DNA of 64,000 bases from Croceicoccus naphthovorans (GTDB lineage: Bacteria > Pseudomonadota > Alphaproteobacteria > Sphingomonadales > Sphingomonadaceae), in contig NZ_CP011771.1 in NCBI RefSeq assembly GCF_001028705.1, positions 1-64,000 on the forward strand, in the 5' to 3' direction. How positions within the stretch are numbered: the stretch's first letter is position 1; every line of letters begins with the position of its first letter. Of this stretch, positions 24,386 through 33,499 are shown in pieces. Below the pieces are notes generated by a model. The model was not told the origin of the DNA and ran no database searches. It was given only the letters and a program-made list of their open reading frames with translations. Made by a program: the position numbers and the translations under genes.

Positions 24386-25837
24386 CTACTGGACTTGGCT
24401 GTTGAGCGTGCGCGAGAAGCGCAGCGCCGCCGACATCTGCGGGCTCAATTGCGTGCGCAACGTCTTTTCGAGCATCTGCGTGCGCTGAATGAGCGCAAAG
24501 GTCTGGTCGAAGCGCTGCGAGGTGCGCGCGGCAAGCCCCAGGAAGTTGCGCCGGGTCTCGTAAAGCCCCTCGCGCCATTCGCGTAAGGAATCCGCGTCCG
24601 CCCCGTTGAAGTCCGAGCGCGCGTTCACTGCCATGTCGATGAAGCGCATGGTCATGGTGGTGACGAGGTCGACCGCGACGATTTCGGAAAGGTCGTTGAT
24701 CTCCTGCGCGGAGATGCCGAACTCGGCCGCCGCGCTCACCGTGATGATCTTGTAGACCGGTACGCTCGCCATGCCGAGGAGCTGGACCTCGGCCGGGGTG
24801 AGCGATGCACCGGGATCGCGGACCTTGAGGGCCATGCTTTCGATCAGCGCGCGGACCTTGGCCTTCAGCGCCACATTGGGGCCGATCACCAGCGAGGTTT
24901 CGACTGGTGCCATGCATTTGGCCGTGTCCGATCCGCAGGACCAGACCTTGTGCGGCGCGGCCGAGGTGCCATCGAGCATGGCGCTGATCAGCGCCGAATC
25001 GGCCGGGCCGATGAACTGCACGCGCGGTTTGCCGCCGGTGCCATTCGGATCATAGATCACTGTTCCCACCAGCGTCATCAGGAACTCGCGGAACTGGGTG
25101 TCGAAGCCGCCATACTTCTTGCCGAGCGCTTCCCAGGTGTAATTGTTGGGCATCCCGGCCTGTTCCTTCATGTCGGGGTCGGAATTCGCGCCTTTCAGGG
25201 CCTCGCGCTGCCCGCCATTGTTGCACTGCTGGCGCGCCTTGGCCCAGTCGGCGACCGCGCCCTGGCTGTTGGCGATCGCCTCGCAGATGACCGAGGAGGC
25301 TGTGTCGGATGTCGGCCACAAGCCGCCGACCAGCGCCTGTGCGGTCTCGCAGGACGAGATGTTCATCTGGTTCATCTGCTGCACCTTCTGGGCAAGCTCA
25401 TCCATGACCTTGCCGATCTCGGGCGAGATCGTGTCGATCGCGAGCTTGAAGGCGAAGCCGAGCGCATTGTTCGCCGTGGCTTTGAGCATCGCCACCAGCT
25501 CGGCGGTGTTGATGAACGAGAACGAGCCGGCGAAGAGGTCGATGCCGCCGCAGCCGGCGCGCGCGTGCGGCAGCTGGATGTTGAAGGGCTGGATGTTCTT
25601 CTGCGGGAAACGCGACCACATGGCGCCGCCCGAGTAGTAGCCCGCCGACTGTCCCTGGTAGGCCGAAGGGCCGGTGACATTGGCCTGCGCGCCCATGTCA
25701 GACATGAAGTTCTGCATCTCGCCCTCGACGCCCGCGAGGGCGGGCGTGGGGGCAGCGAGCACGACCGCAGCAGCGAGCACGGCGGTCAAGGCCTTGCGCG
25801 AGGCGCCGGCGAGGCGGCGGGTGAGCGGGCCGCCCAT
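24386..25837 (-). CDS. traH: TraH conjugative pilus assembly protein
   Basis: The true start is ATG 25837; the long upstream frame is a shadow of traF. The signal peptide ALTAVLAAAVVLAAPTPALA leads into a periplasmic protein with a Cys-containing N-terminus (LPHARAGCGGIDLFAGSFSF) and a C-terminal helical segment (LAARTSQRFDQTFALIQRTQ). The QMNISSCETAQALVGGLWPT segment is typical of TraH. The 483-residue length matches F TraH (458). The stop of traF and this start overlap by one base (TGATG). Confidence 0.9.
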   Translation of the reverse strand: MGGPLTRRLAGASRKALTAVLAAAVVLAAPTPALAGVEGEMQNFMSDMGAQANVTGPSAYQGQSAGYYSGGAMWSRFPQKNIQPFNIQLPHARAGCGGIDLFAGSFSFINTAELVAMLKATANNALGFAFKLAIDTISPEIGKVMDELAQKVQQMNQMNISSCETAQALVGGLWPTSDTASSVICEAIANSQGAVADWAKARQQCNNGGQREALKGANSDPDMKEQAGMPNNYTWEALGKKYGGFDTQFREFLMTLVGTVIYDPNGTGGKPRVQFIGPADSALISAMLDGTSAAPHKVWSCGSDTAKCMAPVETSLVIGPNVALKAKVRALIESMALKVRDPGASLTPAEVQLLGMASVPVYKIITVSAAAEFGISAQEINDLSEIVAVDLVTTMTMRFIDMAVNARSDFNGADADSLREWREGLYETRRNFLGLAARTSQRFDQTFALIQRTQMLEKTLRTQLSPQMSAALRFSRTLNSQVQ

Positions 25838-26655
25838 CAGAAGTCGCTCCCGGGCTGAACCTGGGTCAGCTGGAACACGCGGTCCATGATCTCGTCCTGG
25901 CTGAGGATGCCGTAACCGATCGGCATCGGTTGCTTGGTGACAGAGTCGAACAGGACCAGCGCGGGCACCTGGCGATCGGTGCCGAGCCCGAGCCGTTCGT
26001 ATTGCCCGGCATCGACGACATAGTTCGGGAAAGTCGCGGTCGGGCCGCCGTCCATCGACACCGCGAGGACGGCGAGCCCGTACCTGTCGCTGACGGCTTT
26101 GAGGATCGGGGCGAAGATATCGCAGGCACCGCAGCTCGAGGCGTAGAAATAGAACACCCCGTAGCGCCCGGAAAGCTTCGCCATGGCAAGGTCGCGGTCG
26201 GTCTTGCGCTGGTCGATCCAGGCACGCTTGCCGAGCGTCGAGACCGGGCGCTGCAGCGTATAGTCGAGCCCCGGATCCTGCCACAGGGCGCGCTGCCAGA
26301 CATCGGCGAACAGCGAGGAACGGTCGAGCTGCTCACGCTGGAAGCGGACATAGGCGGTGACGTTCTCGGCGCTCGGATCTAGGATGGCGCGCGCCTTCAG
26401 CTCCTCGAGATTGGCCGAGATCGCCGCGAGCTGGCTGCGCGCCGAGGCAGCAGGACCTGCTGCCGCTCGCGGCGCTTCTTTGGGCCGCTCGCAGTAGAAC
26501 CAGGTCCCGAGCCTGCGCTCCTTGCAGTAGAGCACGTCTTCCTGCTGCTCGACTTCGACACCGTCGCCGTGCGGGTCAGCCGCAAGCGCCAAAGTGCTGG
26601 GTGCGGCCAGAAGTGCGGCCAGCGCCGTGAGCGAAGTTCGGGGACGCAGGATCAT
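25837..26655 (-). CDS. traF: TraF thioredoxin-fold conjugation protein
   Basis: The 272-residue protein has a signal peptide (TALAALLAAPSTLALA) and a C-terminal thioredoxin fold with active-site-like CGAC in YGVFYFYASSCGACDIFAPI. The cis-proline region is DRQVPALVLFDSV. F TraF is 247 residues and usually lacks a full C-x-x-C, so retaining both cysteines suggests redox activity here. It likely assists disulfide formation in Cys-rich TraN, TraU and TraH together with DsbC. Confidence 0.9.
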   Translation of the reverse strand: MILRPRTSLTALAALLAAPSTLALAADPHGDGVEVEQQEDVLYCKERRLGTWFYCERPKEAPRAAAGPAASARSQLAAISANLEELKARAILDPSAENVTAYVRFQREQLDRSSLFADVWQRALWQDPGLDYTLQRPVSTLGKRAWIDQRKTDRDLAMAKLSGRYGVFYFYASSCGACDIFAPILKAVSDRYGLAVLAVSMDGGPTATFPNYVVDAGQYERLGLGTDRQVPALVLFDSVTKQPMPIGYGILSQDEIMDRVFQLTQVQPGSDF

Positions 26656-26657
26656 GA

Positions 26658-27047
26658 TCAGGACCTTTCAAACTCTGCTGCGCAGCTTCGGGCAGCTGCG
26701 TCATCGAGGTGAATGACGCCGCTTCCCAACATGCGCGTGTAGGCAATGTGGCAGCTGCGTATGATCCTGGTCCCATCGCTGCTGATCGTGTAAATTCCCT
26801 CATCCAGGCGCGCCCAGCCCAGTCCGGCCACCGTGTGCAGAGCGCGGTCGAGGCCACCGGGCGGCAGCGGCGTGTCGAGCCAGGTCGATGCCTCGCGCGC
26901 GACCTCGGAAGAGGTCGCAGGGCTGCGGCGGCTCAAGGCCATGACGACGAAAAACTCGGACAGGCTCGTGTGGGCCCAGAGCCGGTGGCCGTCGACTTCG
27001 AACGCCAGCACGTCGCCGGGAGGCCGTTTCTGGAATTTCCTTGTCAT
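26658..27047 (-). CDS. Winged-helix-like small protein inside the tra operon
   Basis: ATG 27047 follows a GAGGAGC ribosome binding site (MTRKFQKRPPGDVLAFEVDG). The 129 residues include SLSEFFVVMALSRRSPATSS and EVAREASTWLDTPLPPGGLD, then RALHTVAGLGWARLDEGIYT, an order resembling a PadR-like winged helix. It sits between traN and traF, a slot that in F holds other accessory genes (trbE, traN-F spacer). It could be a DNA-binding regulator or only share the fold. No signal peptide is seen, so it is cytoplasmic. Confidence 0.55.
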   Translation of the reverse strand: MTRKFQKRPPGDVLAFEVDGHRLWAHTSLSEFFVVMALSRRSPATSSEVAREASTWLDTPLPPGGLDRALHTVAGLGWARLDEGIYTISSDGTRIIRSCHIAYTRMLGSGVIHLDDAAARSCAAEFERS

Positions 27048-27057
27048 GACGTGCTCC

Positions 27058-29205
27058 TCATGGCTTGTGCGCCGCATAGTAGTCGGCGATCTTCTGCTGG
27101 ATCTGGACCAGGGCGGCGGCCTCGTCGGGGAGCTTCGCGGCTTCCATGAAGTCCGCGTAGACTTCGGAAAAATCCATCACCGACAGGTCGAGCTGCTGGA
27201 ACTCGAAGATCGAAAATCCCTCGCAGGTCTCGGTCTTGGGCTTGCCCCAGGGCTTGCCGATCTGCGGGCGGCCCTGCTCCTGAAGGATGCGGCTGATCTT
27301 GGACTGGAAGCAGCAGTAGACGTCCTTCTTGGTGACACAGATGCCAAGGAAGCTCGACGAGCAGTAGGTCCCGGCCTTGTGGCACAGGCCCGCATCGTCC
27401 TTCTCGTCGAGGAGCTTCTCGGCCGAGGAGCAGAGCCAAGGGGTGAGCAGCGGCACGCCCTTGCCCGAGCAGCAGTTCGAAAGGCCGAAGATTTTGTGCG
27501 AGCAGCTTTCGCGCGTCCCCCTGAACAGCGTGAGCGCGGCCTCGTCGAACTCGGCATTGGCCTGGCCGAGTGCATTGAGCGCAACCACGGCATCCTTGAA
27601 CTCGTCGGAGGCCTCGCGCTCCACCGCTTCGCACTCGCCGTTCACGCAGTAGACGTCGCCGCCGCAGATGTACTGCGCGGGCTCCTCGCTGGTGCCCGGG
27701 ATCGGACAGGAATAGACCCGCTCGCTGACCGCGCAGGAGCCATCGGCTGAGGGCGGATCGTCCAGGCAGACCTCGCGCGCAAGCGAGCAGCCCGCCTGGG
27801 CCTCGAGCGCGCCGCAGTCGTTGCCGCCGCCGACCACGTTTTGGCACAGGTACGTCCGCGTCGTCTCCCAGCATGGGCGGGTCACCGCCACGCCGCCGAT
27901 GACCCTGGTTTCATTGGGCGCGGTGCAGATTTCCGAGGACAGCGTGCAGCTGGCCGGATCGCTGCTGCAGGCGCTGTCGGTCCACACCTGCGTGAACCAT
28001 TTCGAAACCGCGCTCTCCGCCGTCATTCCGGCGACATTCGACGAGCAGAGATAGACCTCCTCGGGCGCGGCGGGCTCGATGCAGGTCAGGTATCCGCCGC
28101 CGCCGAAGGGATCGCCGATGAAATCCCAGGTCTTGCACAGGACGCGCTCCGCAAGCCCGGCCGCCGCCGCGCTCGTGCGCGTGCAGGTCGTGTCCGAGGC
28201 AATCGATCCGCATTGCTGAAGCCCCGTCACGTATTGCAGCGGCATGCCGGTAACGGGATCGAAGGTCAGGGCATCGATCATGCCTTGGGCATTGCAGCGA
28301 TAGGCGTTGCTCACGACCGCGAAGGCATCGGCGGGCGGCGGCTTGGGCAGCGCGGCGATCAAATAGGCGTTGGGATCGCTGACGGCGGTATCGCAGTCGT
28401 AATAGTCGACCGTGAGGTTGTAGTCCGGCACCGGATAGGTCGCGGTCCTGCGGCACTGGCCGCTTCCAGCAAGCGCGGTGCAGCCGTCGAACCCCGGCGC
28501 GATCACGCAGACATACTGGTAGAGCATGTCATTCCACTCCGCGACCGAGAGGCTGCTGGTGCAGGTCCGGGGTTGCTCGACAACCTGCGAGCCAACATGG
28601 CAGGTCCATTCCGCGGTGTTGGCTGCGCCCGAACCGGGCGGGAGCGGCACGCAGTCGCCGGTCGAACCATCGGCGCTCATGCCATCGAGATAGGCATCGG
28701 GATCGGCTTCGATCGCAGTGGCGCGGGCAAGGTCGCTGCGCGTTACATCGACCGTCGGCCGGGTGGTAGAGTTGGCAGTCTGGTAAGCTTCGCTGTTCCA
28801 GCCCGCCACCGCGCCGTCGGTCTGCAGCGCTTCCGGATTGGTGTAATAGCTCGTCTGGCCCGGATAGCTCTCCTGATAGCCCGGGACCTGGCCTGCGGCG
28901 CCCGCCTCCTGGGTCAGCCCCTGGTAGGCTCCCCGCAGCGCGGCGCCGGTGCTCCTCGCCTCGGCCTTGGCTTCCTCCGCGCTCATGGCGTTTGACGCGG
29001 AAGGTGGCGGGGGTGTGGGTGCTGGCAGGACGGGATCGACGTCGGGCGGCAGGACCGGCAGCTCTTCGACCAGATCATCGGGCGGCGGGATATAGACCTG
29101 CGCGTGGGCCGGGTGCGAGGCGAGCGCGAGTAGCAGGCAGGGGAGAGCAAGGCGCGCGAACCGGCCCGCCCTGCCCCTTGCCATCCGTGATCCCGCTCCC
29201 GTCAT
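27058..29205 (-). CDS. traN: TraN mating-pair stabilisation outer-membrane protein
   Basis: The start is ATG 29205, just after the trbC stop. The signal peptide (RFARLALPCLLLALASHPAH) precedes a Pro-rich linker (EELPVLPPDVDPVLPAPTPP). The 715-residue protein is very Cys-rich, e.g. YDCDTAVSDP, CKTWDFIGDPFGGGGYLTC, VYCVNGECEAVERE and SCSHKIFGLSNCCSGKGVPL. The C-terminal block CTKKDVYCC-like segment plus FQSKISRILQEQGRPQIGKP is the conserved TraN end. It recognises recipient outer-membrane proteins. Its many disulfides explain the DsbC and TraF genes in the same operon. Confidence 0.92.
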   Translation of the reverse strand: MTGAGSRMARGRAGRFARLALPCLLLALASHPAHAQVYIPPPDDLVEELPVLPPDVDPVLPAPTPPPPSASNAMSAEEAKAEARSTGAALRGAYQGLTQEAGAAGQVPGYQESYPGQTSYYTNPEALQTDGAVAGWNSEAYQTANSTTRPTVDVTRSDLARATAIEADPDAYLDGMSADGSTGDCVPLPPGSGAANTAEWTCHVGSQVVEQPRTCTSSLSVAEWNDMLYQYVCVIAPGFDGCTALAGSGQCRRTATYPVPDYNLTVDYYDCDTAVSDPNAYLIAALPKPPPADAFAVVSNAYRCNAQGMIDALTFDPVTGMPLQYVTGLQQCGSIASDTTCTRTSAAAAGLAERVLCKTWDFIGDPFGGGGYLTCIEPAAPEEVYLCSSNVAGMTAESAVSKWFTQVWTDSACSSDPASCTLSSEICTAPNETRVIGGVAVTRPCWETTRTYLCQNVVGGGNDCGALEAQAGCSLAREVCLDDPPSADGSCAVSERVYSCPIPGTSEEPAQYICGGDVYCVNGECEAVEREASDEFKDAVVALNALGQANAEFDEAALTLFRGTRESCSHKIFGLSNCCSGKGVPLLTPWLCSSAEKLLDEKDDAGLCHKAGTYCSSSFLGICVTKKDVYCCFQSKISRILQEQGRPQIGKPWGKPKTETCEGFSIFEFQQLDLSVMDFSEVYADFMEAAKLPDEAAALVQIQQKIADYYAAHKP

Positions 29206-29206
29206 G

Positions 29207-29977
29207 TCAGCTGCCCTTGCGCAGCTCGGCGAGCGCCACCCGGGCGACGCCGGCACCGGGTCCGCGGCTTGTCGCAAAGCGCTCGAGCGCATATTCGACC
29301 GTGACATTGCCGGTCATGCGGTCGTGGTCGGGAACCATGCTGGTGCAGTCGAACCCGTCGCAGAGCTCGTAGGCGCGTCCCGTCACCACGAAGGTCGGCG
29401 CGGCGGTGACGGCAAAGGCGCGAAACAGCCGCGGGTCGATCGCGATATGGGCTTCCTGGCGCTCGTCGGTGACGACGCGCTTGAGGCCTTCGGCAAAGGC
29501 CTTCGTGCTGTTTTGCGGGAAACCGCGGAAGACGACCACGCCCCCGGCCTGGGTGGTGTCGCGGATCAGGCGGGAGAGCGAAGCCTGCGGCATCGAGAGG
29601 CTGGCGAACACCGTGAACAGCGGCCCCTCGCCCATCGGCGCCTGACTGTTGGCGGCCGCACCGGCCAGGATCTCGTCGAAATCGACCGGGCCTTTCGGAC
29701 CCTGCGGCAGGCTCGCGGGATCGAGCGAGCCTGCCGCCGCGAGCCCGGCATCGCGCAGCTCTTCGGCCTCGGCCTGGTGTGCCTCGCCGCGATGGGCCAC
29801 GGCGTCGACCAGGGCCTGCGCTTCCCTCACCTGTTCGCTCCCCCGCGCCTTGATCGCGGCCAGATCGAGGTCCTCGACCGACTGCGCGGCACTCTGGGCG
29901 AGCGCTGCCGAGACAGCCGCCAGTGCTACAAGGCTGGCGGCAGCACGCGCGCGGGCGCGGGTAAGATGGCGGCGCAT
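29207..29977 (-). CDS. trbC: TrbC conjugative pilus assembly protein
   Basis: ATG 29977 (MRRHLTRARARAAASLVALA) gives a signal peptide and 256 residues. The C-terminal TrbC domain has LFTVFASLSMPQASLSRLIR, GGVVVFRGFPQNSTKAFAEG and APTFVVTGRAYELCDGFDCT, a thioredoxin-like fold shared with F TrbC. Its AGAGG ribosome binding site sits 10 bases upstream, in the 3' exon directly beside the group II intron, so the start was kept after intron insertion. Expression depends on transcription through, or splicing of, the intron. Confidence 0.88.
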   Translation of the reverse strand: MRRHLTRARARAAASLVALAAVSAALAQSAAQSVEDLDLAAIKARGSEQVREAQALVDAVAHRGEAHQAEAEELRDAGLAAAGSLDPASLPQGPKGPVDFDEILAGAAANSQAPMGEGPLFTVFASLSMPQASLSRLIRDTTQAGGVVVFRGFPQNSTKAFAEGLKRVVTDERQEAHIAIDPRLFRAFAVTAAPTFVVTGRAYELCDGFDCTSMVPDHDRMTGNVTVEYALERFATSRGPGAGVARVALAELRKGS

Positions 29978-29991
29978 GGCGGCTAACCTCT

Positions 29992-31614
29992 TCACAGTAG
30001 AGTCAGACGTGGGCGCTGTGGGGTGTCTCCACCGCCAGTTTCCCACGCCTGCTCTCCGAACCGGACTTGCACCTTTCGTTGTGCATCCGGCTCTCCAGAA
30101 GCCTTGGCGAACTCGGGTTTCCTCATCCATTTGAGATCGAACCTTCGAACGGGCACGTAGCTCATCAAGAATTGCTCCGTGCCGCCTTCGGCCCAGACCG
30201 AGTTGCCCGGATGGGCGACGCTCGGCCTGCGCCATGATGCGATTTTCCTTCCCGGAACACGTTTGTGTTTGGCCCGCAGCCACAGCCAGAGGCGCTGACG
30301 CACATGCCAGTCGAGACTGGTAAGGATGCGCTTGGCCCCCACGCAGTAGCGGTAGTAGGCGGACCATCCGCGAAGGTATGGGTTGAGTTCCTGAAGCATG
30401 GCCGTGAGCGAACGCCTAAGCGTCTGCCGTCGGGCCATTTGATTTATCCGTATGCGGAAGCCGTTTATCGGCTCACGCGGGATTTCGATTCGGGCATGAA
30501 GCCCGAACCGCTTGTCCCATTTGAGCCGCACGCGGCATCCCAAGAACCGACAGCCCTTGGTCAGCGCAGTGATGCGCGTCTTTTCGGGCGAGAGCGTCAG
30601 ACCCATCGTCTCGTGCAAGTAGGTCGCCAGCGCCTGCTTTTCGGCAAGAGCGTCAGCTTCCGTCCCCGACACGAAGATCAGGAAGTCGTCAGCATAGCGG
30701 ACAGGGTAGAAGACCGTTCGACCGGCCTTCCGGTCCTTGTCACGCCTGATCGCCGCGAGCCTGATCCCATCGGATTTCAGCTCCGGGCTTTCGGGGCGGC
30801 ACACCCAGTCCCGATACCGTTCCTCGATTACGCTCAGCGCAATGTTGGCCAGTAGTGGGGAGAGCACGCCTCCCTGCGGCGTGCCGGTGTCGGTGGGGCT
30901 GTACGTGACATGCTCCAAGACCCCGGCCTTGAGGAACTGCACGATCAACCGGTTCACCTTGAGGTCCGCGACGCCGTGGCGCACGCGTTCCATCAGGGGG
31001 TGATGACCGATGTTGTCGAAGCAGGCCTCAATGTCGCCTTCGATTACCCATTGGTACGGCGCATTGTGTCGGTAGCCATCAGCCGCAGGCTTGCCCCGCG
31101 ACTGGATAGTCACACGGATATGTTCGAGGCAGGCCTGACTGCCGCGTCCGGGCCGGAACCCGTATGAGACTGGCCAGAACCGAGCCTCGAAGATCGGCTC
31201 CAGTATTTGTTTGACCGCGCACTGCACCACGCGATCCTTGACCGTAGGGATACCGAGGGGTCGGAACTTCGCCGGTTTGCCCGGCTTTGGAATCCACTTC
31301 CTTCGTGCAGGAGACGGACGATACTCGCCCGCCCGGAGTTCCTCGCGGAGCTCTTGAAGGAATTTGCCGATCCCGATGCCGGTCGCAATTTTCTCTACGG
31401 TCGCCCCATCGATCCCCGGAGTGCGCTTGCCGCGATTACCGGCAACCGTCTTCCAGGCCATGTACAAATTGCGGGGATCGGTCACCCAATTCCACAAGTC
31501 GCAATATGGTTCTTCGGGGTTTTCCCGACTCCACTGGTAGAGCTTTCTCTGAACGCCGAGGAGCCAAGCCTGTGGGGCTTGATTACCAGAGTCCACTGGT
31601 AGTTCCTCCGTCAT
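29992..31614 (-). CDS. ltrA: Group II intron reverse transcriptase/maturase
   Basis: The start at ATG 31614 gives MTEELPVDSGNQAPQAWLLG and 540 residues. RT motifs in order: GKRTPGIDGATVE (RT1), RPLGIPTVKDRVVQCAVKQI (RT2), SYGFRPGRGSQACLEHIR (RT3), VIEGDIEACFDNIGHHPLME (RT4), GTPQGGVLSPLLANIALS, catalytic FYPVRYADDFLIFVSG (RT5), and a maturase-like X domain around LNPYLRGWSAYYRYCVG. No HNH endonuclease is seen, so insertion probably used a nicked or single-stranded target. The frame oddly runs through domains V and VI and stops at 29992, five bases into the 3' exon. Confidence 0.92.
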   Translation of the reverse strand: MTEELPVDSGNQAPQAWLLGVQRKLYQWSRENPEEPYCDLWNWVTDPRNLYMAWKTVAGNRGKRTPGIDGATVEKIATGIGIGKFLQELREELRAGEYRPSPARRKWIPKPGKPAKFRPLGIPTVKDRVVQCAVKQILEPIFEARFWPVSYGFRPGRGSQACLEHIRVTIQSRGKPAADGYRHNAPYQWVIEGDIEACFDNIGHHPLMERVRHGVADLKVNRLIVQFLKAGVLEHVTYSPTDTGTPQGGVLSPLLANIALSVIEERYRDWVCRPESPELKSDGIRLAAIRRDKDRKAGRTVFYPVRYADDFLIFVSGTEADALAEKQALATYLHETMGLTLSPEKTRITALTKGCRFLGCRVRLKWDKRFGLHARIEIPREPINGFRIRINQMARRQTLRRSLTAMLQELNPYLRGWSAYYRYCVGAKRILTSLDWHVRQRLWLWLRAKHKRVPGRKIASWRRPSVAHPGNSVWAEGGTEQFLMSYVPVRRFDLKWMRKPEFAKASGEPDAQRKVQVRFGEQAWETGGGDTPQRPRLTLL

Positions 31615-32227
31615 GATAGCCCACCGACTTCCTGCCCGCCTTCGCCATGTGGACGGCATTCCCGTCCTCGGACTACTACGCAGGCTCCGCCCCACCAGCG
31701 CCCATCCCCGGTCTCCGCGGATAGCCTGCTCCGAAGCAGGCGGACGATGATGGTTCCCGTGTTCCGACGATCAACCTTGGACCCGTAGGTGCGACGCTTA
31801 ACCCCTTGCGGCTCGGGCGTGCGGACAAGAAAGGACGACCCGCACACGAATGCTTTGCAAGCATTCACCAGAAGGCAGCACGCCAAGCCAACCGGTTCAC
31901 ACCGCGATCTCCCCACCCCGTCAGGTGATCGGGAGTTCAACTGTAAATAAAGAGGCTTCAGACACGTCATTCGCTTGTATCTCACCTTAGGTCCTGTGGT
32001 AGCCCGACCTGCGGCTGACGGGCCGCATCCGGTACATTTCAGGTCTCCTGCTTTGAGGCCGTCCGCCGGAACGCGGCAAACCTTGGAGACCCCCTTCCGC
32101 CCCGACTCCTTCCGTCGGGTGGGGTGGCATCGCAGCCACCGGTCGATCGCCAGCAAGACGATCGAAAGGAATATGATGCTGAATTACATACATATTTCCT
32201 TTCCGCGCCGTCACGGCGCTCGCGCAC
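29997..32227 (-). mobile_element. Group II intron inserted at the traU-trbC junction
   Basis: On the minus strand the intron begins GTGCGCGAGCG (5' end at 32227, matching GUGCG), encodes a reverse transcriptase, has a domain V at 30093-30058 and a domain VI-like stem ending near 30003, and ends CTCTAC at 29997 (AY rule). Joining the exons gives CGCAATTGCT + TGTGAAGAGG, i.e. the last traU codons, a TGA stop and then the trbC ribosome binding site, which strongly supports these borders. Length is 2231 bp. The left border could slide by a base. Confidence 0.85.
30003..30093 (-). ncRNA. Group II intron domains V and VI
   Basis: Read on the minus strand, domain V is 30093-30058: GAGCCGGA, TGCAC, loop AACGAAAG, GTGCA, AG bulge, TCCGGTTC, a standard 34-36 nt catalytic hairpin starting with the GAGC form of the triad. 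Domain VI follows as a stem closed by CAGGCGTGGG and CCCACGTCTG, with an inner helix GGTGG...CCACC-like pairing, where the branch-point A should lie. Confidence 0.8.
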
Positions 32228-33236
32228 AGCAATTGCGTTTCCTCCAGACGAGGTAGCCAAAGTCCTCGCCTTTGACGGGAAACGACTTGCCGGTGTGGGG
32301 GATGATCGTCGTCGCGCCGATGGGGGCGCAGGCGTAGCGGCCCTTCACGGTGGAGACCGGATTGGTCATCTGCAGCCGGTACTGCTGCTTCCTCATCACC
32401 GGCATCAGGTACTTGTGGCACAGCGCCTTCGAACCCATCGTCCCCCAGGCGAGCGCCTGGCGGTGAACCTTGTAGAGCATGCGCTCCGCGACAAGCCGCG
32501 AGGCCTGGACCGGGCTGACATGCGCCGAGACATGGCCGTTCAGGGGATACATCGAGCCGTTGCAGCCTGCGCACCAGAACATCTGGTCGATTGGGAGCTT
32601 CGCGGTGGAAGCCACGCAGTCCGCCGCGCAGGCGGCCGTGGCGAGCGGATTGGCGAAGAGCGCGACCTCGGGATTGAGGATCGAGGTCAGCGCGGAATCC
32701 TGCCAGAGCGGATCGAGCTCGGTTACATAGGCAACATCGAAGGTGGTCTGCTCGAAGCAGAGGAAGTCGGTGAGGATCTCCATCCAGTAGAGCAGCGGGT
32801 AGATGTAGTAGTGGGCCTGCCACTGCGACGAGTTCTGCGTCTTGCCGCCGACCTGGCTGCGCCCCTGGACATGGCCGTTGCCGATATCGAAGCCGGGGTT
32901 GAGCCCGATCCCGCCGAGGTTGGGGAAACACCAGGCCTTGTTGGTGACATCGACGAGCCGGACCGGCTCCCAGAAGCCCACCGAGATGCCGATGCGCGGG
33001 ATCGGCGAGCCGCAGGCGCACAAGGGAAATGTCGGGTTCTTGGGATCGGGGCGCGAGCCCTTCCAGATCGAGAGCCCGCCGATCGAGAGCGGAAACAGGC
33101 ACGACCAGCACACGTCGGTGATCGGATTGACGAACTTGCCGTGGCAGGTGACGGAAGCCCGCGCGGGCACCGCGCCCAGCATGGCAAGCGCCAGCACGGC
33201 GAGAGTGCCAAGCACCAGGCGGCGCAGCCGCTTCAT
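32211..33236 (-). CDS. traU: TraU conjugal transfer protein, last codons altered by the intron
   Basis: The 341-residue protein has a signal peptide (LRRLVLGTLAVLALAMLGAV) and the Cys-rich TraU body: VCWSCLFPLSIGGLSIWKGS, PLCACGSPIPRIGISVGFWE, KAWCFPNLGGIGLNPGFDIG and DQMFWCAGCNGSMYPLNGHV. It ends SFPVKGEDFGYLVWRKRNC. Residues after that (CARAP, stop at 32211) come from the intron 5' end. Splicing would instead give RNCL and TGA. Both forms keep the whole conserved domain, so function is likely retained either way. TraU is needed for mating-pair formation or DNA transfer. Confidence 0.92.
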   Translation of the reverse strand: MKRLRRLVLGTLAVLALAMLGAVPARASVTCHGKFVNPITDVCWSCLFPLSIGGLSIWKGSRPDPKNPTFPLCACGSPIPRIGISVGFWEPVRLVDVTNKAWCFPNLGGIGLNPGFDIGNGHVQGRSQVGGKTQNSSQWQAHYYIYPLLYWMEILTDFLCFEQTTFDVAYVTELDPLWQDSALTSILNPEVALFANPLATAACAADCVASTAKLPIDQMFWCAGCNGSMYPLNGHVSAHVSPVQASRLVAERMLYKVHRQALAWGTMGSKALCHKYLMPVMRKQQYRLQMTNPVSTVKGRYACAPIGATTIIPHTGKSFPVKGEDFGYLVWRKRNCCARAP

Positions 33237-33499
33237 GGCTCTTCTCCCCGGTTATGGCTCTCGTCGGCGCGGGCCTTGGCGCGGAAATAGACGACTCCAG
33301 TTATCGCGGCCGCCGCCAAGAGCAGCAGCGCCGGGAGCGCACCGACAGGTCCGAACAGCGCGACGCTGGCCGTGTTGAGATGAGCTGCAATGGCGAGGCC
33401 CATGCACAGCAGAACCAAGGCCCAGCGCAGCCGCCTGAGGCGCGGTGTCTCGGGCGCGGCCATTGGGGTCAGCAGGAATGCGAGCAGCGGATGCCTCAT
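33233..33499 (-). CDS. Small two-pass membrane protein between traW and traU
   Basis: The 88-residue protein starts MRHPLLAFLLTPMAAPETPR. Two membrane helices follow, RWALVLLCMGLAIAAHLNTA and GALPALLLLAAAAITGVVYF, then a charged tail. It overlaps traW by 4 bases and traU by 4 bases, so it is firmly part of the operon. F has no direct counterpart at this spot. Function unknown. Confidence 0.7.
   Translation of the reverse strand: MRHPLLAFLLTPMAAPETPRLRRLRWALVLLCMGLAIAAHLNTASVALFGPVGALPALLLLAAAAITGVVYFRAKARADESHNRGEEP

Noticed and set aside
23044..24405. 453-codon plus-strand open frame opposite traG and traH
   Set aside because: Antisense of membrane segments; no hydrophobic or catalytic pattern of its own.
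25838..26284. Upstream extension of the traH frame
   Set aside because: It lies inside traF; the ATG at 25837 overlapping the traF stop and followed by a signal peptide is the real start.
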